DNA of 64,000 nucleotides from CAVOEB01 sp965249645 (GTDB lineage Bacteria; Pseudomonadota; Alphaproteobacteria; UBA828; JAPUJA01), in contig CBDFML010000007.1 of NCBI GenBank assembly GCA_965249645.1, forward strand, positions 124,001 to 188,000. The letters run 5' to 3'. How positions within the stretch are numbered: position 1 is the first letter of the stretch; each line of letters starts with the position of its first letter. Made by a program: the position numbers and the translations under genes. The notes under the pieces are model-generated. The model did not search any database. It was not told the DNA's origin and was given only the letters and a program-made list of their open reading frames with translations. Below are positions 34,161-42,616 of this stretch, piece by piece.

Positions 34161-36251
34161 CAGGAACAATTTTTTGTCCGGGCTGAAGGTGCGAGATGAG
34201 GGAGCGCGCACCTGCTGAAGGTGATTTGGGTCGTTTCCAAGCTTGGCTTGACGACGTCATGAGAGCCGCCTGACTCCGCCGAGCGGCGTTTTCTGGCCCG
34301 GGCGGGCACGACAGTCCGACCGCGCCGCTCGACGGCGCGTCTCTGCGCCCCCTGCTATGCGATTACGCCTGCGGGATCATGCGGTGGGCGCGATCAGGAT
34401 CGCGTCGAGGGCATCCTGCGCGCGGGCGGCATAGTGGCGGTTGGCCTCGGGCAGGTAGCGGAAGCGGCCGCTACAACGCACGATGGCGATGGCCACGTTG
34501 GTCAGGCAGGCGAGATTGCGGGGCAGGTGACGCACATACGCCCGGCAGCGATCTTCGTCGTAGGTGAAGTCGCGCACGTAGTGCAGCCGGTTTTCGATGT
34601 GCCAGTGGTTATGGACCAGGGCCAGAAGCTCCTCGGGCCCGGCGCGGTCTGTGCCGAGCGAGGTGAGGCTCCAGGTCACTTCGATGCTGCTCTTGCCGGT
34701 CTTGAGGATCTCGCGCTCGCGTTCGATGCGCATCGCCTGGCGGCGCCCGTGGAGGTTCGCGTAGCCGTCCCATTCGGCGCCGGAGAGGTCGACGGCGGCA
34801 CAGCGGCGGCGCTCGATGCGGCCATGGCCCTTGTCGACGGTTTCGTGCCAGGGCGCGTCGCTGAAGTCGATCGCCTTGAGGTCTTCGAGGATGGTTTCCT
34901 GATTGTCCTTGATGGCGCTGATCACGTAGTCGGCGCGGCGCCCGAGCAGGCAGCGCGCCGTCTCGTGCTGGGCGTGCATCGCATCGACGGTGACAATGCG
35001 GCCTGCGAGGTCGAGGCTGCTGGAGAGCTCGCGTACGGCTGGGATTTCGTTGCTCTTGCTGTCGACCTCCACCTGCCCGAGGACCATGCCGGAGTCGTGT
35101 TCCACCGCCGCGACCATCATCCGGCGCCCGTCTTCGGTCTGCTTCGAGGCACCTCGCAGGTCCTTCCCGTCCATGGCGACAGGCGCATGTGCCGTGCTGT
35201 GCTGGCCGGTCCACTGACCGATGGCGTTGTCCAGGGTCTCGGGCGGCAGCGCGGCGAGGATGTTGTGGAAGGTGGTGATTGCGGGCGCGGTGTAGCGCTG
35301 CTTGCTCGGGCTCCAGAACGCACCCACTGCCTCGAGCTGCTCCTGGGAGAGCAGGGCGGCGAACTGGGCGAACGCGTTCACACCTCGGTAGCCGGCCAGA
35401 CGGGCAGCGACGGCGATCGCCAGAACGGTGTTCAGCGGGTAGCGCTTGCCCCGGTCACGGCGGCACTCGGGCACCTCGCCCAGACACTCGAACAGGCTGC
35501 GCAGCCGCGGCGCCGCCATTGGCTCGGTGTGTTGCTCAGCGTTCCAGTGTGCCGGCACCTCGGTCCGGCTCAGCGCCTCGGCGGCGTCGTCGGTCAGTTC
35601 GAACACGAAGATCTCCTTGGGCTGGCCGTGGTGGCGCCAGCGCGCCGAGCCTCCGGGCTCGCGGGCAAAGCCGCGGGTCAGCCCCAGCGAGCGCCAGTTC
35701 GACGCGCGGTAGCAGGTCCCGACAAAGCGCGAGACATCCACGAACGTCTCCGCCAGAAAGACGGGATATCCATGCACCGCCTGGATGTCCTGCGACAGCC
35801 GCCGCAGGCTCAGCCCCAGCACCCGCGAGGCCAAGTTGTGCACCCGGCCAGGCGTCAGGATGACAAAGCGCGAGTTGTTGGCGATCAGATGCAGGCGCCG
35901 GAACTGCTGCTCCGCCGGCCAGCCGATCCAGCGATCGCGTGCGGCCAGCTTGAACGCGCCGGGCTGCCAGCCGATCAGTGCGAGCCAGGTCTCGCCGTGC
36001 ACCGCGACATGGCGCAGGCCTTTGCCGATGACGCCGTGAAACGGTAGGTAGTGGTGCTCCGCCACCAGCCGGTCCCAGTGCCGGTGCTCCTGCGCGCCCC
36101 AGGTCGGGCGCACCGTGACCGCGCGCAAATCAACGGATAAATCCTGGGCCGGCAGCGTCGCCATGACCGGCACACTGCCACATCGAGAACGGAATGGCCA
36201 GCCCCGACATCGGCTCACGATGCTCGGCAGGCGGACAAAAAACTAGCCCTG
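34161..36251 (-). mobile_element. ISAs1-type element with DruA-domain transposase
   Basis: A single long transposase gene fills the element. Imperfect terminal repeats are seen: both ends read CAGG, then six bases on, TTTTTGTCCG in inverted orientation (left 34161, right ending 36251). No target duplication was found, so the borders are tentative. It sits between imuA and a Rieske oxygenase gene. Confidence 0.6.
34377..36164 (-). CDS. DruA (DUF4338) domain fused to ISAs1-family transposase
   Basis: The product (about 595 aa) has two parts. Residues about 25-215 match DUF4338, the domain of DruA in the Druantia defence system: HHYLPFHGVIGKGLRHVAVHG, ALIGWQPGAFKLAARDRWIGW, RFVILTPGRVHNLASRVLG and FVGTCYRASNW. 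Residues about 230-595 are an ISAs1-type DDE transposase (ECRRDRGKRYPLNTVLAI, MDGKDLRG, VTVDAMHAQHETA, NHWHIENRLHYVRD). Both look intact. The start at 36164 is the likeliest of two in-frame ATGs. Role of the DruA part in transposition is unknown. Confidence 0.85.
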   Translation of the reverse strand: MATLPAQDLSVDLRAVTVRPTWGAQEHRHWDRLVAEHHYLPFHGVIGKGLRHVAVHGETWLALIGWQPGAFKLAARDRWIGWPAEQQFRRLHLIANNSRFVILTPGRVHNLASRVLGLSLRRLSQDIQAVHGYPVFLAETFVDVSRFVGTCYRASNWRSLGLTRGFAREPGGSARWRHHGQPKEIFVFELTDDAAEALSRTEVPAHWNAEQHTEPMAAPRLRSLFECLGEVPECRRDRGKRYPLNTVLAIAVAARLAGYRGVNAFAQFAALLSQEQLEAVGAFWSPSKQRYTAPAITTFHNILAALPPETLDNAIGQWTGQHSTAHAPVAMDGKDLRGASKQTEDGRRMMVAAVEHDSGMVLGQVEVDSKSNEIPAVRELSSSLDLAGRIVTVDAMHAQHETARCLLGRRADYVISAIKDNQETILEDLKAIDFSDAPWHETVDKGHGRIERRRCAAVDLSGAEWDGYANLHGRRQAMRIEREREILKTGKSSIEVTWSLTSLGTDRAGPEELLALVHNHWHIENRLHYVRDFTYDEDRCRAYVRHLPRNLACLTNVAIAIVRCSGRFRYLPEANRHYAARAQDALDAILIAPTA

Positions 36252-36335
36252 TGGGTCAGCTCCCCGCGCTTGACCCGCCACGCCCATCGGGCCTAGCCTT
36301 GAGGGACGGTATTCCCATACACGGAGGTCTAAGCG

Positions 36336-37469
36336 ATGGCCGTCGTCCGTTTCGAGCAGCCCGGGGGTGCGCGCGTCCTGGCGGATGCGAGCCGCTCCCA
36401 TGTGCTCAGCCCCCGCTACTACACGGACCCGGCGGTTTTTGCCTGGGAGCAGGACAATATCTTTGCCAAGTCATGGGCTTATGCGGGCCATATCAGCCAG
36501 CTGCCCAAGCCCGGCAGTGTCTTTCCCTGCGAGATCGCCGGCGAGCCGATCATCGTCGCGCGCACCGCCAAGGACGAGATCAAGGCGTTCTACAACGTCT
36601 GCGCCCATCGGGCGGCGCGGATCGTCGATGAGCCGGTCTGCGCGAAGTCGCTCCAGTGCCCTTATCACGGCTGGATCTACACTCTCGACGGCAAGCTCAA
36701 GGCCGCCCGGCGCACCAATCGCACGCCGGGCTTCGAGAAGACAGGCATCCACCTGCCCGCCGTGCGCGTCGAGGTCATGGAATCGTTCATCTATGTCAAT
36801 CTCGACACCGATGCGGTGCCGATGAGCGAGACCGTGGGACCGATGTTCGAGGACATCCGCAAGTTCAAGATTGACGTCGGCGCGCTCAAGCCGTTGCGCC
36901 AGGATAGCTATACGGTTCATGCGAACTGGAAGGTGGTCGTCGACAACTACGTCGAGTCCTACCACACCGAAATCGCGCACCCGATCTATGTCGACAGCGC
37001 GAACTGGCGGGACGCCTACATCGAGTCTCACGAGTGGTACACCCTGATGGGCGGTCCGGAATCGCAAGCGAACCTCGAAGCGCTGCGCCGGACGGGCAAG
37101 CTGCACGTGACCGAGAACCGCTACCATCTCGGCTGGCCGAACATTACCTACCTGTTCTATCCCGGCCCGCCCAACATCTTCGTCTCGGAGCTTCTGCCCG
37201 TCTCGATCGACGAGACCCTGTTCAGGCGCAACAGTTTCTTCGAGACCGACGAGATCGACGCCGAGCGGGAAGCCCAATTCGAAATGGACGACCTGCTGAC
37301 CAAGGAGGACATCGGGCTCATCGAGCGCGCCTGGACGGGGCTAAAGTCGCGGGGCTTTCAGGGCCAGGGCCGTTACGTCCTGAACGATCAGATGACCAAC
37401 CAAAGTGAGATGGCGGTCCACACCTTCCACCGCAAATGCCAGCAACTCTACGACGACGCCGGGCTTTAG
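36336..37469 (+). CDS. Rieske non-heme iron oxygenase, alpha subunit
   Basis: The product (377 aa) has a Rieske domain (CAHRAARIVDEP and CPYHGWIYTLDG) and a catalytic domain with the iron-binding His pair in DNYVESYHTEIAHP. A strong GGAGGT precedes the ATG. It resembles small-amine or betaine demethylating oxygenases (carnitine/glycine-betaine/choline group), but the substrate is not fixed. It is the second full Rieske gene of the window; a third survives only as a fragment at 42214-42430. A truncated IS5 element follows on the other strand. Confidence 0.9.
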   Translation: MAVVRFEQPGGARVLADASRSHVLSPRYYTDPAVFAWEQDNIFAKSWAYAGHISQLPKPGSVFPCEIAGEPIIVARTAKDEIKAFYNVCAHRAARIVDEPVCAKSLQCPYHGWIYTLDGKLKAARRTNRTPGFEKTGIHLPAVRVEVMESFIYVNLDTDAVPMSETVGPMFEDIRKFKIDVGALKPLRQDSYTVHANWKVVVDNYVESYHTEIAHPIYVDSANWRDAYIESHEWYTLMGGPESQANLEALRRTGKLHVTENRYHLGWPNITYLFYPGPPNIFVSELLPVSIDETLFRRNSFFETDEIDAEREAQFEMDDLLTKEDIGLIERAWTGLKSRGFQGQGRYVLNDQMTNQSEMAVHTFHRKCQQLYDDAGL

Positions 37470-37526
37470 AAACCGGTGTCGTCGATTACGCAAACGGCCC
37501 GGATCGAAACGAAGAGCCGGCTGCCT

Positions 37527-37552
37527 GACAGTGTCAAAGCAAATCGGCTTGA
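37527..37552. repeat. relic end of an IS6-type element
   Basis: This 26-base stretch matches the left end of the IS6 element at 44877 at about 21 of 26 positions, including AGCAAA and CGGCTTGA. It sits exactly where the IS5 transposase reading breaks off, so it looks like the scar of a lost IS6 copy that truncated IS5. Confidence 0.5.
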
Positions 37553-38221
37553 ACCGCCTTCGCATGTCTTTCATGGTGCAGAAGAAGCGCTCGATGATGT
37601 TGCGCATTTTGTAAAGACCGACGTCATGGGAGATGGGCTCTTTGGCGTTGCTCTTTGATGGAATGACCGCCAGAGCCCCGTCATCGTCAATGAGCTGGCG
37701 GATGGCGCGTGAGCCGTAAGCCTTGTCGGCGACGACGGCAAGCGGCGCTCCGGCGCCTTCGAGAAGATCCGGCAGGACTTGACCGTCATGAACCTGACCG
37801 CCGGTGATGACAAAGCGCCGGGGACGACCGTGTTCATCGACTACGGCGTGAACCTTGCTTGTGCGGCCGCCGCGTGAGCGGCCGATATCCTGCGCCAGTT
37901 CCCCCCTTTTGCGCCGGCTGCCGCGCGGTGAGCCTTGACGATGGATGAGTCGATGAAGAACAGGCTGTCGCCGGAGTGTTCGGCAAGCCCATCGAAGATC
38001 GCCTTCCATATGCCGCGCCGTGCCCAGCGCGCATAGCGGTTGTAGATGGTGGTGCGCGGGCCGTAGCGCTCGGGCAGGTCGCGCCACGGGGCGCCGGTGC
38101 GCAGAATATAGAAAATTCCGTTCAAAACACGCCGATCGTCCATACGCTTCGGACCACGTCCGCCCTTGGGCAAAAGCGGCTCGATCACCGCCCATTCTTC
38201 GTCTGACAAATCAAAGCGCAT
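37553..38221 (-). pseudogene. IS5-family transposase, two frames, C-terminus missing
   Basis: The first frame reads MRFDLSDEEWAVIEPLLPKG to FFIDSSIVKAHRAAAGAKGG (DUF4096-type N-terminal part). A slippery run AAAAGGGGGG (minus strand, 37910-37901) allows the usual -1 frameshift into the second frame ELAQDIGRSRGGRTSKVHAVV, which carries the DDE core VVADKAYGSRAIRQ and ERFFCTMKDMRR. The normal RxATRYDK end is replaced by foreign sequence. The frameshift is normal for this group; the truncation is what disables it. Confidence 0.8.
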
Positions 38222-38296
38222 GATCAAACTCCTTTCCAAGAAGCTTGAATCACACTTCCACGCTATGAATCAATAGGTTAAATTGGGTTCAGACCC
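37553..38296 (-). mobile_element. IS5-family (IS427-group) element, truncated at its 3' end
   Basis: The intact end is at about 38296, where the terminal repeat GGGTCTGAACCCAATTTAA abuts TAG (CTAG target type). The other end is missing: the transposase loses its last 40 or so residues at 37553. One end is therefore gone and the copy cannot move by itself. Confidence 0.75.
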
Positions 38297-38489
38297 TAGT
38301 CAGCTCAGCCAAGGTAATCCGCTTCGTGGCGAGAACGTCTGCTCTACCCCGAATCGTGTGGCGTAAGTGACGGCGGGTTGCCGGAATTGTGTCGAGTCGC
38401 TAGGCTGAAATCAGGCGAGTGACCGCAAATTCGGATGACCCGGCCAAGGCCTTGGTCGAAAAAGACGGCACCGTTCCGGGGAGGACAAT

Positions 38490-39665
38490 ATGGCAGATCC
38501 AAGCAAGGGCAAATTTCGCGGCAACGAAGCCTTCGAGAACCTGTCGCGGGTGTCTCGAACGGCTCAAGAGAAGGAGATCGAGCGGGGGCTCCGACTGGGG
38601 CTGGAAGCGGCGGATTCAGTTGAGGATCGCACGATCCCCCTGTTCAGCCGCGGCGCGATGCCGCCCTTCGCGGGGATCGAAACATTCTGTGGAGCCCCCT
38701 ATTGCGAAGATGCGAACGAGGTCGGTCAATACGAGGCCGCGTTCATCGGCGAGCCCTTCGACGGGGGCACCGTAAACCGTCCTGGCGCGCGCTTTGGCCC
38801 CCGGGCGATGCGCCACTGCTCGGGGATCTACGACGGCTATTCCCTGGACGCCGGAGTCGATCTGCAGGAAATGCTCGATCTGTGCGATCTGGGCGATGTC
38901 TACGTCATGCCGGCCAACCTGGAGAAATCGTTCGACCAGTGCACCAAGGCGATCGACCACATCGTGCGCGCGGGCGTCTTCCCGCTGATCTGCGGCGGCG
39001 ACCATAGCCTGGGTTTTCCCAATATCCGGGCCATCGCACCCCACATCGACGGCAACGTCGGGATCATCCACATCGACCGCCATCTCGACTGCGAGCCCTA
39101 TATGCTGGACGAACGGATGGCGGGCAGCCCGTGGTACTGGTCTATCCACGACCCCAACGGCTCGACCCACAAGCATCACGCCCACATGCACGATGTGGGT
39201 CTGCCCAACGTCCGGGCGGAGAATTTTGTCCAGATCGGCGCCGGCGGCTGGGTCGGCCTGCGCGATTCGTCCGACATCATGCGCCGGCGCGGCATGCAGA
39301 TCATGACCATCGACGATATGGAGGAACTGGGCCCGATCAAGGCCGCGGAAATAGCCCTGGAGATAGCCTGGAAAGGGGCCAAGGCGGTGTATCTCTCCTA
39401 CGACATCGATTCCATCGATCCCGCCTTCGCGCCGGGTACACAGGCACCGGAGCCGGGCGGTATCCTGCCCCGGGAGGCGATCAAGCTGGTGCGGACGATC
39501 GCCCGCGAAGGGCTCTGCGGCATGGAGGTGGTCGAGATCTCACCGCCCTACGACGTCAACGACAACACCGCCCTGCTCGGCAACCGGCTGATGCTCGAAG
39601 CACTCGGCGCAATGGTTGCCAATGACAAACTCGGTCATCGCGAGCGCGTCATGAATTCAGCCTGA
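38490..39665 (+). CDS. ureohydrolase, guanidine-hydrolase (GdmH)-like
   Basis: The product (391 aa) belongs to the arginase/agmatinase superfamily but is longer than agmatinase. Metal motifs are GGDHSLGFPN, IHIDRHLDCEP (Arg in place of the usual Ala of DAHxD) and SYDIDSIDPAFAPG. The N-terminal 80-residue extension, the DRHxD variant, the DERMxxSPWY stretch and QIGAGGWVG resemble nickel-dependent guanidine hydrolases (GdmH, Sll1077 type). That assignment is inferred from remembered motifs. GGGGAGGA precedes the ATG. The gene converges on urease genes, so urea made here could be split at once. Confidence 0.8.
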   Translation: MADPSKGKFRGNEAFENLSRVSRTAQEKEIERGLRLGLEAADSVEDRTIPLFSRGAMPPFAGIETFCGAPYCEDANEVGQYEAAFIGEPFDGGTVNRPGARFGPRAMRHCSGIYDGYSLDAGVDLQEMLDLCDLGDVYVMPANLEKSFDQCTKAIDHIVRAGVFPLICGGDHSLGFPNIRAIAPHIDGNVGIIHIDRHLDCEPYMLDERMAGSPWYWSIHDPNGSTHKHHAHMHDVGLPNVRAENFVQIGAGGWVGLRDSSDIMRRRGMQIMTIDDMEELGPIKAAEIALEIAWKGAKAVYLSYDIDSIDPAFAPGTQAPEPGGILPREAIKLVRTIAREGLCGMEVVEISPPYDVNDNTALLGNRLMLEALGAMVANDKLGHRERVMNSA

Positions 39666-39708
39666 ATCGCGGAATGTCGCCGCATAGGCCTATAGGTGGG
39701 GCACCGGT

Positions 39709-41415
39709 TCAGCGCAGAAAATACATTTGCCCCAGCGCGAGTTTCGCGGCGGGCTCGCAGGTGGCGAGTTCGCCGTCGGCGAAGACCTCGAAGCTCTGGG
39801 GATTGACCCGGATGTCGGGCAGCGCGTCGTTGTGCAGCATGTCGGCCTTCGACAGCGAGCGGGTGGTGGAGATGGGCAGCATGGCCGTGCCCAGGTTTTC
39901 GCGTCCCGCCACGTCGGCCTCGATCGCGGATGCGTGGACGAAATTCGCGCTACAGCTTTGCGGCGCGCTGCCGTGGGCGCCCCACTGGGGTTTGGCGATC
40001 ACGGGCTCGACATCCATCAGGCAGGCCGCGCCGTCGCCTCTCATGGCCCAGACGCAATAGTCGGATTTGTAGACGACGCGCGGCTTGGCTCCGAAATGGC
40101 TGGGGTCCCAAACGACGAGATCGGCCATCTTGCCCGGCTCGATGGAGCCGATATAGGCATCGATGCCGAAGGTCCGCGCCGCGTTGATGGTGTATTTCGC
40201 GATGTAGCGCTTGATCCGCTCGTTATCGCCTGCCTGTGTGGTCTCGCCGGCGAGGCGGCCGCGCTGGTCCTTCATCTTCGATGCAAGCTGCCAGGTCCGC
40301 GCGATGACTTCGTTGACCCGGCCCATGCCCTGGCTGTCCGAGCCGAGCATGGAGATTGCGCCAAGATCGTGGAGCACGTCTTCCGCCGAGATCGTCTCGG
40401 GGCGGATGCGGCTTTCGGCGTGGGCGACATCCTCGGGGATGTCGGGGCGGAGCCCGTGGGCCAACATGGTCATGTCGAGATGCTCGTCGAAGGTGTTGAG
40501 CGTGTAGGGATTGGTCGGGTTGGTCGAGGAAGGCAGACAGTTGGGCTCACCATTGCAGCGGATAATGTCGGGCGCGTGGCCGCCGCCCGCGCCTTCGGTG
40601 TGGTACATGTGGATGGTGCGCCCGGCGATGGCGGCGATGGTGTCTTCGTAGAATCCCGATTCGTTCAGCGTGTCGGTGTGGAGCTGGACCTGGAAGTCGA
40701 GCTCGTCCGCAACCCGCAGACAGGTGTCGATGACCGACGGCGGGGCACCGAAATCCTCGTGGATCTTGACCCCGATGACGCCGCAGCGGATCAGCTCGCG
40801 GATCGCGTCGGGCGTGTGCGAGCTGCCCCGGCCGAAGACGCCGAAATTGAGCGGAAAGCCCTCGCAGGCGCGCAGCATGCGTGCGATGTCGGTCGGGCTG
40901 CCCACGTCGACGACGAGGCAGTGGCTCATGCCGCCGCCGATCATGGTGGTGAGACCGGAACTGATCGCGTGATCGCACTGGTCGGCGCCCATGAAGTGGA
41001 CGTGGACGTCGATGCCGCCGGCGGTGACGATCTGACCCGCGGCGCTTTCGATGGCCGTGGAATTGCCCACCACGAGAGCGTCGTCGACACCGTCCATGAC
41101 CGCCGGGTTGCCGGCCTTGCCGATGCCGACGATCTTGCCGTCGCGCACCCCGATGTCGCCCTTGACGATGCCGGCGACCGGGTCGATCACCAGGGCATTC
41201 TCGATCAGCAGATCAAGGGCGCCCTCGGCGTTGGTGCGGGTCGAGATCGCCATGCCGTCGCGCACGGTCTTGCCGCCGCCGGTCATGCATTCATCGCCGT
41301 AGACCGTGTAATCATGCTCGACCTCGGCGAGCAGCGAGGTATCGCCCAGCCGGACGCAATCGCCGGTGGTGGGGCCGAACATCTCGGCATAGGCCTTGCG
41401 CGTCATGGTCGTCAT
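39709..41415 (-). CDS. ureC: urease alpha subunit (flap variant)
   Basis: The product (568 aa) is a full-length UreC. Nickel ligands and active-site residues are kept: HVHF, the carbamylated Lys in GVKIHEDFG, LHTDTLNES, HTEGAGGGHAPD and the Asp of GSDSQ. The mobile flap differs: the usual MVCHHLDPDI reads MLAHGLRPDI, so the flap Cys (319 in Klebsiella) is Ala and the second His is Gly, while the catalytic His320 remains. GGGAGGGA precedes the ATG. It follows ureAB by 15 bases. Accessory genes ureDEFG are not in the window. Confidence 0.92.
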   Translation of the reverse strand: MTTMTRKAYAEMFGPTTGDCVRLGDTSLLAEVEHDYTVYGDECMTGGGKTVRDGMAISTRTNAEGALDLLIENALVIDPVAGIVKGDIGVRDGKIVGIGKAGNPAVMDGVDDALVVGNSTAIESAAGQIVTAGGIDVHVHFMGADQCDHAISSGLTTMIGGGMSHCLVVDVGSPTDIARMLRACEGFPLNFGVFGRGSSHTPDAIRELIRCGVIGVKIHEDFGAPPSVIDTCLRVADELDFQVQLHTDTLNESGFYEDTIAAIAGRTIHMYHTEGAGGGHAPDIIRCNGEPNCLPSSTNPTNPYTLNTFDEHLDMTMLAHGLRPDIPEDVAHAESRIRPETISAEDVLHDLGAISMLGSDSQGMGRVNEVIARTWQLASKMKDQRGRLAGETTQAGDNERIKRYIAKYTINAARTFGIDAYIGSIEPGKMADLVVWDPSHFGAKPRVVYKSDYCVWAMRGDGAACLMDVEPVIAKPQWGAHGSAPQSCSANFVHASAIEADVAGRENLGTAMLPISTTRSLSKADMLHNDALPDIRVNPQSFEVFADGELATCEPAAKLALGQMYFLR

Positions 41416-41430
41416 GGCTCGATCCCTCCC

Positions 41431-42123
41431 TCAGGCACCCTTGAAGCCCAGCGTGCGGGCACGCTCGAGAGCCTGCTCGCGGACCTCGGGCGAATCGACG
41501 GAGCCGTCGGTCAAGGCGTTGAAGCCCGTGACCTCGCCGCTGCCGCCGACGGCGACGAGATTGACCTCCCGGGATTCGCCCGGCTCGAAGCGTACCGCCG
41601 TGCCCGCAGGCGAATCGAGGCGCATGCCGAAGGCCGCGGCACGGTCGAAGTCGAGCGCCTTGTTGACCTCGAAAAAATGAAAGTGGCTGCCGACCTGGAC
41701 CGGGCGATCGCCCGTGTTCGTCACCCGCAGGCTGGCGCGCCGGCGCCCTGCGTTGAGCTCGATCTCGCCGTCCGGGGTGATGATCTCGCCGGGGCGGGGT
41801 TCGCTGTTGGCCGATGCGCCCGGTGCGATGGGATCGTGCACGGTGACCATCTTCACGCCGTCGGGAAACATGCCTTCGACCTGGATCAGGGACATCAGCT
41901 CGGGCACGCCCGGAAGGCACTGGTCGGCGTTGAGCAGCGTGCGGCCATGGGCCGCGAGGTCGGCGACGGTGCGTCCCTGGCGGGCTAGGACCATCAGTTC
42001 GTCGCAGATGTAGGCAACCGCCTCAGGCGCGCTGAGCTTGATGTCCCGGGCAAGATTGCGGCGCGCAATTTCCGCAGCGGTGAAGATGGTCAGGCGTTCC
42101 TGTTCGGTTGGCGTGAGCAACAT
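41431..42123 (-). CDS. ureAB: fused urease gamma-beta subunit
   Basis: The product (230 aa) joins UreA (about 1-100: MLLTPTEQERLTIFTAAEIA, EAVAYICDELMVLARQG, VPELMSLIQVEGMFPDG) and UreB (about 125-230: GEIITPDGEIELNAGRR, TNTGDRPVQVGSHFHFFEVN, RFEPGESREVNLVAVGG). Most bacteria encode these separately; fusions occur in Helicobacter and in some second-type ureases. GGGGAGA precedes the ATG. It forms an operon with ureC. Confidence 0.9.
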   Translation of the reverse strand: MLLTPTEQERLTIFTAAEIARRNLARDIKLSAPEAVAYICDELMVLARQGRTVADLAAHGRTLLNADQCLPGVPELMSLIQVEGMFPDGVKMVTVHDPIAPGASANSEPRPGEIITPDGEIELNAGRRRASLRVTNTGDRPVQVGSHFHFFEVNKALDFDRAAAFGMRLDSPAGTAVRFEPGESREVNLVAVGGSGEVTGFNALTDGSVDSPEVREQALERARTLGFKGA

Positions 42124-42213
42124 GGCGTGTCTCCCCTTACCGTCGAATTTGAGCCGATGGTATGGCGACAGAGTAGGGCAGGCCACGCTTGCCGGGCAAG
42201 GCGCGAAAAGGGG

Positions 42214-42430
42214 CTAGCAGATCTCGTCCGGATACCACGCGCAGATGCGAATGGCGTCGGCTTCCATGGGCGTGTACGGCCCCGGCTTGTAGAAGCGGGA
42301 ATTGACGCCCTGCTGGCTGTGCTCGACGATGAGTGCGTCCTCCGCGCTGGTCACCCGTCACAGCCAGGTTAGCCGGTCGAGACCGTAGTCACGCCCCTGA
42401 GCTGGCCAGGGGTGAGCATCGCTGCGAGGG
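42214..42430 (-). pseudogene. C-terminal fragment of a Rieske oxygenase, with Trp-to-stop
   Basis: Read on the minus strand, GRDYGLDRLTWL is followed by TGA (42360-42358) and then RVTSAEDALIVEHSQQGVNSRFYKPGPYT to a TAG at 42214. This is the typical end of a Rieske oxygenase alpha subunit (LTWLW-VTxxAD, QxGVNSRFYxPGPY). The TGA replaces an expected Trp. The N-terminal 250 or more residues are missing. Confidence 0.75.
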
Positions 42431-42466
42431 CGCAGGCTGCACGTTGCTCGATCCTGCCGGCGCAGG

Positions 42467-42616
42467 TCAGAGCTGTCCCGGCTCGTCGGGGCGGACATAC
42501 TTCCAGTAGGTGTCCTTGACCGTGAGCTTGTTGCCCTCGAACGCCCAGTAGTCGATGCCCCATCAATCGATGATCTCGCCGTCGAGCGTCTTGCCCTGCA
42601 CGGTCCAGGTCGACAC
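42467..42616 (-). pseudogene. fragment of a SnoaL/NTF2-like protein, cut by IS6
   Basis: The minus strand reads VNAVSTWTVQGKTLDGEIID, a TGA, then WGIDYWAFEGNKLTVKDTYW and KYVRPDEPGQL to a stop at 42467. This looks like the C-terminal half of an NTF2-superfamily (SnoaL-like) protein. The TGA again stands where Trp is expected. Its 5' part was lost at the border of the IS6 element at 42617. Confidence 0.6.

Noticed and set aside
34270..34295. CGCCG-AG-CGGCG followed by TTTT as a terminator
   Set aside because: The two-base loop is too tight for a stable hairpin and no gene ends just before it on the plus strand.
37901..37910. Frame change inside the IS5 transposase as a mutation
   Set aside because: AAAAGGGGGG is a normal programmed -1 frameshift site in this IS group; the real damage is the missing 3' end.
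38240..38489. A guanidine riboswitch before the GdmH-like gene
   Set aside because: No guanidine-I, -II or -III motif could be recognised; most of this stretch is the IS5 end and spacer.
39727..41988. A 753-codon open frame antisense to ureC and ureAB
   Set aside because: It is the mirror of high-GC codon bias; its product is rich in Asp/Val/His/Arg with no family, while ureC and ureAB are unmistakable.
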